This document shows, piece after piece, positions 36,201-43,870 of a stretch of DNA of 64,000 nucleotides (position 1 is the first letter of the stretch; the number at the start of each line of letters is the position of its first letter). The notes under the pieces are model-generated. The model was given only the letters and a program-made list of their open reading frames with translations, was not told the origin of the DNA and did not search any database. Source of the DNA: Asparagopsis taxiformis (taxonomy: Eukaryota > Rhodophyta > Florideophyceae > Bonnemaisoniales > Bonnemaisoniaceae); NCBI GenBank assembly GCA_030407315.1, contig JALQPE010000613.1, positions 62,001 through 126,000 of the forward strand, written 5' to 3'. The position numbers and the translations under genes are program-made.

Positions 36201-36486
36201 CCGCAAATTGTTCTTCCGTGCCCTGCGCAACCCAAGCGCCAAGGTCCGCGTATGTGAAACCTCCCGGCTTGTCCGTCAAGTCTGCGAAACTTGAGTGGGC
36301 GAACAAATCCAGCAAGAGGCGGAGGAAGTCTTTGCCAGCGAGAGTAGTTTCGCGGGCGGCGCGACCTACGTTTCGACGTGTACCCATGTCACTAGAATCC
36401 TCCCAAGGGCTAGCGGGTTCGCGCAGAATTGGCACGGTTGCGTCGTCAACGATCGGATTGCTGTTGCGCCTGCGCTTATTCGTCAT
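33289..36486 (-). CDS. DNA adenine/cytosine-N4 methyltransferase fused to SET domain
   Basis: Intact 1,065-codon frame. After an unrecognised N-terminal half, VQLILTDPPYN (about residue 506) is the catalytic DPPY motif of N6-adenine/N4-cytosine DNA methyltransferases. GDIVVDPFSGTFATGKAA (about 744) is the AdoMet-binding motif. This order, catalytic before AdoMet site, is that of the beta class. An acidic linker (about 575-625, with a run of eight Glu) separates them. The C terminus is a SET domain: HPNAGRGLFAEQTF (about 910), FINDPRY, where the usual NH pair reads ND, and IRPGQELYVHYGTAF (end). The protein could thus methylate DNA and perhaps histone or other protein lysines. Two perfect palindromes lie 260 bases upstream, and dyad-rich repeats lie on both sides. 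The domain calls are strong; the substrates are unknown. Confidence 0.85.
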   Translation of the reverse strand: MTNKRRRNSNPIVDDATVPILREPASPWEDSSDMGTRRNVGRAARETTLAGKDFLRLLLDLFAHSSFADLTDKPGGFTYADLGAWVAQGTEEQFAALQGRLSMAFSGRSKNAGVEADVAEIVMAEMNVERAKQIVRLALPIAEFSRQDERIGQWVEHCILSGIVPQTFLIGCNMLPSPLQAPQRGEPSAFVLAPPETFEVLMYFQALSIIRNHNKNLPRRRIGDAAEEGNEAARVPAHRKSTNRACYVVQVLYHAWTDVAFAAKFSSFEELMAPYIIFDSSEHWFDVLDEGLFAPMEQKLDLYHDKAPLSHPDGYGGKVETRTSAQHSAFRDLVRKFFDRLQFLIVNPDLYTWPESDRWGALEIYLSSGNPDKLPAYFDTLDEDVMAVLRPAPQAADAEKVPKPVDDTPTRRNTGGRGLVPSTRHTTRLQLGPGRTSLTAQGPSPPSPSPHATEEQESEGQALAKDFLSKMSQYCRVYDVPFEDLVSADESREHVPITGNVQLILTDPPYNVRRKRNDSNSSYDRLTAEDMQASIEVFDELLRPGGHGIVFCSVLQFYEWFHYLETYKGPQSEGPTDAAASDDGSDEEEVTSMNSDSEASQHSGEESADEEEEEEEEDVVRNSVFFVDEVPLLFVRLPGHLYQMPGRKRYQRMNMAEVAIHFWKRGVPFKTGSEMVAYRNHGYMDGTYPAWCNVTINMPAIDSNEMVWRTRSTTGATVRVRAEQKSVALMMELISQHSQPGDIVVDPFSGTFATGKAAMSLPEHRVFVGSDMDKLCVARSLPKLCAVMSRVILSNNTDMRVTTEAKQSAEKFLASPSVTMRTQRERRIIEPPPGLPLYQRFPKYIRQYLWQLCPESIASHEHMEKPVHYWPPSLRRWLQTENPRVMRAHDCVAKKLSVRPSLIKHPNAGRGLFAEQTFNVGDEVCAYYGTVVYSDMSKESMRFAYGEGHMAITKETFLMYAIKLYATAEDDENIEHPIWIVPAPFCSAQFINDPRYLRGEDTPAEDTRRMANVEFVENYSSGSTGKKLKAKDLENPKIIVVRAIRDIRPGQELYVHYGTAFRAWN

Positions 36487-36743
36487 AATGGAATGAGTGG
36501 AAATTCGGTACAGGATGGCGACCGCTCGGCGAGACAGTCAAATTTGACGACGTATCTCGTGACGTTTGCACTCTTTCGTGAGGAACACTGGTTGATATCG
36601 AACGGAACAGAGTATACGGGTACACAGCACTGGAAAGGTCTTGAAACCCGTAACCGGTGTAGGTAATAAGTTGTGACGGATACGTGGTAGAGAAAAATTT
36701 TAAAAAGATTGTGATTCCCTGTCTTTGAGTGTTGTACTGCACG
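36487..36743. promoter_or_regulatory. Upstream region of the methyltransferase-SET gene
   Basis: No gene. It should contain the promoter. I see no unambiguous TATA box on the minus strand. Confidence 0.3.
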
Positions 36744-36773
36744 GCCGCCATGGCGGCTGTGACTGCAGTCACA
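36744..36773. promoter_or_regulatory. Two adjoining perfect palindromes upstream of the methyltransferase-SET gene
   Basis: GCCGCCATGGCGGC (36744-36757) and TGTGACTGCAGTCACA (36758-36773) are each exact palindromes and abut without a gap. They lie about 260-290 bases before the ATG. They may be operator-like sites for a dimeric regulator, possibly self-regulation. Confidence 0.6.
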
Positions 36774-36819
36774 TAGGTTGTCACAGGTGCATCACGCTTA
36801 CCAGGTGAGCGACATCCGG

Positions 36820-37016
36820 ACGGCCACTGGACATGGGGATGTCCAGCTCAGATGCATTGCTGGCCAGACCAGAAATTCTACAATTTCGGGCAGAAAAAAT
36901 ATTGCAAAAAACATCGATTTCGGCGGTCGATTGTGCCGTACGGCACATCCCCATCTCAAAAACATGTTCACATGTGCATGTTTTTGAGAATAGCCCAAAT
37001 TTTAATTCAAATCAGG
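36820..37016 (+). repeat. Dyad-rich repeat, copy 6
   Basis: Hairpin at 36955-36988 and palindrome at 36933-36946. The first dyad is GAAATT-CTAC-AATTTC, so the loop differs but the arms do not. Confidence 0.9.
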
Positions 37017-37279
37017 ATGCAGATATTCGTCTTCTAGCATTGTCAGAACACATTCGTATAACCACATTTGGAGAACCTGAGCCCAGAGCTATCGGTTTTG
37101 GCGGGAGCTAAGCCATATCTCATATAATCAGTAACTACTTCCCGCCAGCTGAGTGGTGGAACCCCTGCTATTTCTACCAACGAGACATACGGGGTGTCAA
37201 CTCGGCAATCGTATATGATTTGGGTGCTAAATTTATTCAAGAGACGAATGGGCTTCGAAAAGGAGCCCAACAACGTCTT

Positions 37280-37610
37280 CTTGTGATCCATGGGTATAGG
37301 ACTACTCTATTCTTCTCCAGGCTTCCACCATAGCCTCCTCCACCACCTCCGTTAATGGATCGAATATCCGAACCGCACCTCAACATGCTTTTCTTCTCAT
37401 CCATGGGTACTGACATCTCACATGTTCTCCAGGCTTCCACCATAGCCTCCTCCACCTCCGTTAATGGAAAGAATATCCGAACCGGACCTGAACATGTGTT
37501 TCTTCTCATCCATGGGTACTGACATCTCACATGTTCTCAACATGTGAGATGTCAGTACCGGAGAAGTTCTCCAGGCTTCCTCCGTAGCCACCTCCTCCAC
37601 CTCCGTCTGT
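37280..37610. repeat. About 115-bp tandem repeat, three units, with a long hairpin
   Basis: The phrases CATCCATGGGTACTGACATC, CTCCAGGCTTCCACCATAGC and CTCCGTTAATGGA recur. At 37516-37558 the arms GTACTGACATCTCACATGTT and its exact inverse complement are separated by only CTC, forming a 20-bp stem. On the minus strand the repeat reads glycine-rich, but there is no stable gene frame. Confidence 0.8.
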
Positions 37611-38139
37611 GGGAATCAACACAATATCACCACTGCGTCTTACCTCACATCCACATCTCTCCGGGATGAAAACGGACGGACGACATAGGGTTTGTAGACG
37701 TTTAGAATCTTGTTAGAAAAAAGTAAACGAAAGAGAACTTCTCTTTCATTGAATGATATCTCGTCCCTGTCGCAATATGTTCCATTTTCAATTTCTCGGG
37801 TTGCACACCCATCATGGGTGATCAAGGCCTGGATCGAACCCTCCGAGGGTCTTCGATGGATAGGACAGATAGTGGAAGGCTTTTAAGCCTGTGACCAAGC
37901 GGCTATTGATTGGTTGGAGGAAGGAAATTACAGAGGAAATATAGCTGAGTACGGTGCTCGCGATAGCTGTTAGGTTAAAGTCAAATATGTTTTTCGATTA
38001 TTTTTCGTACGGAAATGCCTTGCAAAAGACGATGCTTTGTCGTTCTCCTGGAGGGAGTCCGTTGCATTGCACTCAATTCGAGAGCATCGTCATGAAGGAG
38101 AGGATTCTTTCTGCTTGTTAGAATCGGTTTAGAGCAGAT
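37611..38139. other. No gene seen
   Basis: Spacer between two repeat arrays. It contains no coding motif, and I do not recognise a tRNA in it. Confidence 0.3.
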
Positions 38140-39090
38140 AGCTAATGCATTACTGGCCAGCCCAGAAATTGTAGAATTTCGGGCAGCAAAAATATTGCAA
38201 AAAACATCGATTTGGGCGGTCGATTGTGCCGTACGGCACACCCCCATCTCAAAAACATGTTCACATGTGCATGTTTTTGAGAATAGCCCAAATTTTAATT
38301 CAAATCAGGTGTCTAATTTGGCCACAACGGCCCCAGGAACCGGCCGCCGCCCCGAGTGGGGTTGTCACTGGCTTCTGTAAGCACTAACTGTAAGGCTAAA
38401 TGGCGTCTGACGAAGGGTCAATTTCAGGCTCAATACGCCAGGGACAGGTCTTGGTCCTTGTTCCATCATGGTCCCACCCCACTCTCTCACGACCAACCTG
38501 AAATGGACGTCCGGTGGATGTCCAGCTCGATTGCACTGCTGGCCAGCCCAGAAATTGTAATATTTCGGGCACAAAAAAATTGTAAAAAATCAACGATTTG
38601 GGCGGGTCGATTGTGCCATACGGCACACCCCCATCTCAAAAACATGTTCACATGTGCATGTTTTTGAGAATAGCCCAAATTTTAATTCAAATCATGGTGT
38701 CTAATTTGGCCAGAACGGCCCCAGGCACCGGCCGCCGCCCCGAGTGGGGTTGTCACTGGCTTCTGTAAGCACTAACTGTAAGGCTAAATGGCGTCTGACG
38801 AAGGGTCAATTTCAGGCTCAATACGCCAGGGACAGGTCTTGGTCCTTGTTCCATCATGGTCCCACCCCACTCTCTCACGACCAACCTGAAATGGACGTCC
38901 GGTGGATGTCCAGCTCGATTGCACTGCTGGCCAGCCCAGAAATTCTAAAATTTCGGGCACAAAAAAATTGTAAAAAATCAACGATTTGGGCGGGTCGATT
39001 GTGCCGTACGGCACACCCCCATCTCAAAAACATGTTCACATGTGCATGTTTTTGAGAATAGCCCAAATTTTAACTCAAATCAGGGTGTTC
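38140..39090 (+). repeat. Tandem array of a 388-bp unit carrying dyad-rich repeats 7-9
   Basis: Hairpins at 38248-38281, 38635-38668 and 39023-39056 are 387 and 388 bases apart, and the sequence between them is nearly identical. Each unit contains GGCC-ACAAC-GGCC (or near), GTGGGGTTGTCACTGG, CTGTAAG twice, and the AACCTGAAATGGACGTCCGG start of the next copy. The exact 14-bp palindrome is at 38226-38239 and 39001-39014; copy 8 has one change. The first dyad varies in its loop (GTAG in copy 7, CTAA in copy 9). The array lies just before the ParB-dioxygenase gene. Confidence 0.9.
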
Positions 39091-39163
39091 CCCGGATAAA
39101 GGGGTGCTCGCAGCCGCCCCAAAAGCCGCCTAGCTTGACAGCTGTAATTTTAACACATTACAC
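39085..39163 (+). promoter_or_regulatory. Conserved upstream stretch, copy by the ParB-dioxygenase gene
   Basis: After repeat copy 9 the text reads CCGGATAAAGGGGTGCTCGC and, after a short insert, CCTAGCTTGACAGCTGTAAT. It matches the stretch upstream of the coiled-coil gene. It ends about 265 bases before the ATG at 39427. Confidence 0.5.
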
Positions 39164-39426
39164 ATCAAGGACACTGCCTGCTTCACGCCACCTCGTCAGG
39201 TTTCGAGAGCCGACTCGGGCCCGTTCCGAACGGACACTCACATCTCGATTGCCTCTCTTGCATTCCAGCGGTCACGATAGGTGTGTACCTAACAAAATTT
39301 CGGTTGTATTGTGTTATTATTTCCAGCGATTGGCGTTCACGACCATTCTTCAACGTGAAACATACCATCCACATCACTCCAATACGTCAACGTCAACCAT
39401 CTCTTTTCCTTTCCAACTCAACAACC

Positions 39427-42400
39427 ATGGCGGATACGCATTTCAGCAGTTTGTTTTCAACGGTTTGCGGCGATCAAGTGAGCGCGTCAGCGGAGTCGCG
39501 CGGACTCAAGCGCGGCGTCGATGTCAATTTGTTTGCGGACGTGGACGGTGCGGCTGTGCATATTGGGACGGCTTCGGTGAGCACTGCTGGTGGCGATGTT
39601 GGCCTTCCGCGCACGCTGCACAACCACAAGCTGCCGGAAACCGACGAGGCGGACTATATCGTCGTGCGCAACATTGCGACTAAGGACAAGTTCAAGGACC
39701 TCCCGTTCCCGTACATGTTTGATGGCGCCGAGGGACCGCCGGAGACGATGGGTGGAGCATACGCCGCGGCGTTTTACCCTTGGGATACTCGGATGATGCG
39801 CCCCGCTGCGGAGGATGGCCCTAGCGACATTCGTACCCCTGCTGCAGCGTCAAACTTCAACGCAGCGACGAACCAGGCCAGCTCGGGACGGATGCCCAGT
39901 ACCGGTCCGGCAGGCGAAATCACTGGTTCGGGGGGTACGAAGCATCCAGCACGCTCCATTCCGGTTTCGGGAGGCACGAAGCGCCCTGCTCGCTCTGCCA
40001 GAGCCTCCAGTGGAGGCACGAAGCACCCTGCTCGCTCCAACGTCACCGAAGCTACTACGCAGGACGTAACCGAGGTGGACGACGAACCGGAGGTGGTGGA
40101 AAGCATTCGTGAGCAGCAGGGGACGCAAATTACGGTGCCCAAGTTTGTGACGTCGGATTACGTCGGAGAAGGAGCGACTGTGTTGGTGAGGCAGCTAGTG
40201 GAACCGGCCGTGACCCTTCGGGATGTGAAAGAAGACCACGTGGAGGACCTGCGCAACAATATGTTGGCTGTGGGGTATGTGAGCTCTTCGCGTATCACTG
40301 TGACGGTGCTGAGGTCGCAGAACACGCATCTGCCCGCCGACACGCGTCTGTTCCAGAATGGCAAATTCCATGCCAATGCGAACGTGACCGTGATCGACGG
40401 ACTGCATCGTCTCAATGCTATGCATAGCATTGCCGATGACTTCACGCGCCTCACCCGTATGCACAGAACCAAGCTGCCACAGGACGCAAACCGCTTGCGC
40501 TGGGTTACTCAGCCTCTGGATGTGTACTACCTTCGCCGCAAGGACGACAGTGATCTTCAGCCTCATGAGATCATCCACAAGAGTGCAGAGTCGAACCATA
40601 CGACTGGGACGCAACTGACGGAGCGCTCCCTGGTTCGAATCTTGTCGTCCATCCAGCAGTTCATCCGTACGATTGCTGTTGCAAATAACGTGGAAAACGC
40701 TGGCGACTTGCGTGAGTCTGATGTCATCCGAACATTGTTCGAGGCGCAGTTCATGGGGATGATGAATTCAACGAACACGGCCCGGCGGTGGACGCGTTTG
40801 GCTATAGCAACGCTGAAGCATCCTGTTCTCGACGAAGTGTTGCGTGAGCTGAACAATTCCGAGCGCCGCAACGAGATTGGGATAACGCACCTGGACCACA
40901 AGATAGTGCGCGAGTTGCTGGAAGAAAACTTTGTCTTCGTCTTGCGTGGTCTTTCGGAGTACTTGAACCCTGCTCATGGTGGACGTCCGGATGGACGCTT
41001 TGACGTGAACGACTTCTATACATACGTCCGTCGCGTGACTGCAATAGCAAATTCTCTGTACGCTGCGTTTGGGCGCCCAAAGAGTATTATGCGCAAGTCA
41101 TTTCTGAGCACAGAGATGGCAATTGGGTCGGTTAAGCAGCCGAAGGAGTTGCAATGGCATCTCACCAATGCCATTGCAATGTATAGAGGGGACGACCGGA
41201 GCAGTGAGGTTCGAATGCGACGGAGAACCACGCGTTTACAGGATTTGGAAACGAACTTGAAAGAGTTTTTCAATCCGACATTGAAGAAGAAGACTAAGGC
41301 TCGACGCAAACGCCGCCCTTCTGCTGCCAATGTGAGACTCACTCACAAGAAGCAGCGGAATGTCGAACATGAGCCTGCTTCGCATGGCATCCGCCGCCGT
41401 TCACAGCGACTTCGCTCGACGGGGAGCACACGCCTCGAGGAAGAAGAGCCGGTTGTGGTACAACAATCCGCCGGGGAAGAAGAGCAGGCCGTTGTTGATA
41501 AACCCACCGATCAACAACAAGCCACTGCTTCCGGTGATGAGGTTGACGAAGACTCCGCCCGTTCCCCCGATTCTGCCGTTGAGATTGTCCCCCAAGATAA
41601 CCAACGTGCTGGTGCGACTCCCTCCAACCAAGAATCTGTCCATAACGTTTCGGACGAGGAAGAAAACAACAGTGCAGACGAGGGCCAAGTCGAAAGCAAG
41701 GGGGTCCGCGAAGTGACAATTACACTCACTGTTCCGGAAGGAGTCGAAGTCGATGAAGACGGTTACATCGTTCGTGACTCTCCTTCTGAACACGACCTCC
41801 TGTTCGACGACCGTATGCCATCTCTTCCCGACGATTTCGAAGTCAAAGACCGAGCCGAAGGGCATCATCTGGCGCAGCGTCCCGCGGACGTCATCGCATC
41901 GGTGAGGGTTGGCTGTCTGCCCCCGATTGAGCTCAGGTTGTTATTGGAGAGTGTGGAAATCGATGAGGAGGGCAGAGAGGTGAGGTATTTGAAGCAAGTG
42001 GCGATGGACCCTGTGTTTGAGGGGCTGCATATTCCGGAACAACATCGGGCTCGTCATCTTGTTTTCGAGATCGACACCATCTATCCGATGTTTTTCGCAG
42101 CGTGGAAGATGGCTGCCAAGGCGATGTGTGAGCCTACATCGACGTTTCTACCCTCGAGGCTGGACTTCGCTCAGGTTGCGCGAATGTCTACAAGCTGGAA
42201 GGATTCGTATGAGGCCGGCACTGGTATGGCGTACTTCCACAATTGCCGAACGGAAATCAACGAGCGAGGGTATACGGTGATGCACAATTTCGCGGATGTA
42301 AGCTACCTCGATGCGTCGGACAAGTTCCCATTTGACTTGGGTCTCATGGAAGAAATTCCTAACCAGGAATTGTTTCGGTACTTCTTGGGAACATGGGAGG

Positions 42401-43362
42401 GGGAGGAGGTGCACAAGGACCCTGGGAACCGGCAGCTGTGGAGTCCCATTGTCAATACGGGGGACGATGAAACAGATGAGAAGAACCGGAATGAGGGGAG
42501 GGCTCGCTTCACGTCTACGCGCCACTGCCTGGTTGACTATGCCGAGAACGATGAGACGCATATCGACCGGTTCAAGTTTGTGACGCGGCGAGCCCTGCTG
42601 GATGTGTGGTTGGGAATCCTTGTCCGGCTGATAGGGCTGGAGGAGTGCGGTTTACCGGGAGAAAAACTTGTCATGCCGGCATCTGGGGGACGGTTTTTGA
42701 TAACGGGAAAGGGGTGTCCTCGGCAGGTCCCACACAATGATTTCCCTGTTCCTCCTCGCGACCGCAAAGATCAACTTCCGGGTTACTTTGTTATTGCCAA
42801 CGGAGATGACCCATTCCCTATCTGGGTGTGTCCAGGGTCCCACAAGTACGTCTTTTCCAAAGCGCTGGAATTAGATATGTACGCCAAGACGATGAAGCTG
42901 AAGAAGGTAATCGTTCCGCCACGTTCAGTCTTCATCGGTCACGGCCATGTACAACATGCCGGGGCAGGGCATGTCGACAGAGTTGTGTCACACACGACAA
43001 CGAGGTATCACACGTATTTCAGGAATGCGTCGTATCCGATTCCCGACAATGTTTCGTTTGGTTTCATCAGGCGGTTGGGATTCGAAGAAGAAGTAATCGC
43101 CAATGCTCCGCGCCGGTCTGCCAGGCAAAGTCAACCGGCACCTGTCAATGTTCGCCACAAGACAGTTGTTCCCATCCCGGTCAAGAAAGATCGTAGGCCG
43201 AAGACAGGGCAGCTCGGAATGATGCGGATGAAGACGACAGAACGCAAGCCAGAACGCAAGCCTATATCCTACACAATTAGTGATGTCCCGTTCATGCCTA
43301 TTCTGCCGGGAGATCCTGATTATGATGAGGACGAAGACGAAGAACAATTTTCCGACGGCTAG
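39427..43362 (+). CDS. ParB-like domain fused to 2-oxoglutarate/Fe(II) dioxygenase-like domain
   Basis: Intact frame; I choose the ATG at 39427 (context ACCATGG), giving 1,311 residues, although the frame is open further upstream. Residues about 168-205 hold three basic repeats of GGTK(H/R)PARS. The ParB-like domain follows, with VTVIDGLHRLNAMHS near residue 320. A basic KKTKARRKRR segment (about 622) suggests nuclear import, followed by a long acidic region. The C-terminal third has PHNDFPV (H-x-D, about 1102), WVCPGSHKYVF, and GHGHVQHAGAG (distal His, about 1175) with a later RYHTYFR. This is the iron-binding triad and likely oxoglutarate Arg of a double-stranded beta-helix dioxygenase. TET/JBP-type DNA oxygenases or other nucleic-acid or protein hydroxylases are possible; I cannot tell which. 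It is divergent from the methyltransferase-SET gene. Confidence 0.75.
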   Translation: MADTHFSSLFSTVCGDQVSASAESRGLKRGVDVNLFADVDGAAVHIGTASVSTAGGDVGLPRTLHNHKLPETDEADYIVVRNIATKDKFKDLPFPYMFDGAEGPPETMGGAYAAAFYPWDTRMMRPAAEDGPSDIRTPAAASNFNAATNQASSGRMPSTGPAGEITGSGGTKHPARSIPVSGGTKRPARSARASSGGTKHPARSNVTEATTQDVTEVDDEPEVVESIREQQGTQITVPKFVTSDYVGEGATVLVRQLVEPAVTLRDVKEDHVEDLRNNMLAVGYVSSSRITVTVLRSQNTHLPADTRLFQNGKFHANANVTVIDGLHRLNAMHSIADDFTRLTRMHRTKLPQDANRLRWVTQPLDVYYLRRKDDSDLQPHEIIHKSAESNHTTGTQLTERSLVRILSSIQQFIRTIAVANNVENAGDLRESDVIRTLFEAQFMGMMNSTNTARRWTRLAIATLKHPVLDEVLRELNNSERRNEIGITHLDHKIVRELLEENFVFVLRGLSEYLNPAHGGRPDGRFDVNDFYTYVRRVTAIANSLYAAFGRPKSIMRKSFLSTEMAIGSVKQPKELQWHLTNAIAMYRGDDRSSEVRMRRRTTRLQDLETNLKEFFNPTLKKKTKARRKRRPSAANVRLTHKKQRNVEHEPASHGIRRRSQRLRSTGSTRLEEEEPVVVQQSAGEEEQAVVDKPTDQQQATASGDEVDEDSARSPDSAVEIVPQDNQRAGATPSNQESVHNVSDEEENNSADEGQVESKGVREVTITLTVPEGVEVDEDGYIVRDSPSEHDLLFDDRMPSLPDDFEVKDRAEGHHLAQRPADVIASVRVGCLPPIELRLLLESVEIDEEGREVRYLKQVAMDPVFEGLHIPEQHRARHLVFEIDTIYPMFFAAWKMAAKAMCEPTSTFLPSRLDFAQVARMSTSWKDSYEAGTGMAYFHNCRTEINERGYTVMHNFADVSYLDASDKFPFDLGLMEEIPNQELFRYFLGTWEGEEVHKDPGNRQLWSPIVNTGDDETDEKNRNEGRARFTSTRHCLVDYAENDETHIDRFKFVTRRALLDVWLGILVRLIGLEECGLPGEKLVMPASGGRFLITGKGCPRQVPHNDFPVPPRDRKDQLPGYFVIANGDDPFPIWVCPGSHKYVFSKALELDMYAKTMKLKKVIVPPRSVFIGHGHVQHAGAGHVDRVVSHTTTRYHTYFRNASYPIPDNVSFGFIRRLGFEEEVIANAPRRSARQSQPAPVNVRHKTVVPIPVKKDRRPKTGQLGMMRMKTTERKPERKPISYTISDVPFMPILPGDPDYDEDEDEEQFSDG

Positions 43363-43631
43363 ATAGCTTAACAACAACTACTTTAGGAAACAATTATCGA
43401 GAATATAATCATCTCCTTTATCACTTTCAATCTATGAACCTACTATAATGTACTTCCGTTCCATGCTTTCAAACTAGATTGTCCATTCCCTCGTGGGTTG
43501 GAGCATGATTTCCAGGACGATTCCCTCACATCTCTAGACTCGATGGTCTATGCTAGAAATAGCAGAACAATTGGGTTTGTATGTGCTTCATCGCCTACTT
43601 GCTTCCGGTAATGGGTGGACGTGCACGATAT
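43363..43631. other. 3' flank of the ParB-dioxygenase gene
   Basis: Short A/T-rich spacer with no gene. It leads into repeat copy 10. Confidence 0.3.
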
Positions 43632-43870
43632 CAACCTGAAATGGACGTCCGGTGGATGTCCAGCTCAGATGCATTGCTGGCCAGCCCAGAAATTCTACAA
43701 TTTCGGGCACAAAAAAATATTGCAAAAAACATCGATTTGGACGGGTCGATTGTGCCGTACGGCACACCCCTATCTCAAAAACATGTTCACATGTGCATGT
43801 TTTTGAGAGTAGCCCAAATTTTAATTCAAATCAAGGTGTCTAATTTGGCCACAACGGCCCCAGGAACCGG
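43632..43870 (+). repeat. Dyad-rich repeat, copy 10
   Basis: Hairpin at 43774-43807 and exact palindrome at 43752-43765. The first dyad has a CTAC loop. It begins the second copy of the 2.1-kb repeat. Confidence 0.9.

Noticed and set aside
37826..37855. tRNA-like B box (GGATCGAACC) with a small dyad
   Set aside because: One base is missing from the consensus and no cloverleaf could be drawn.
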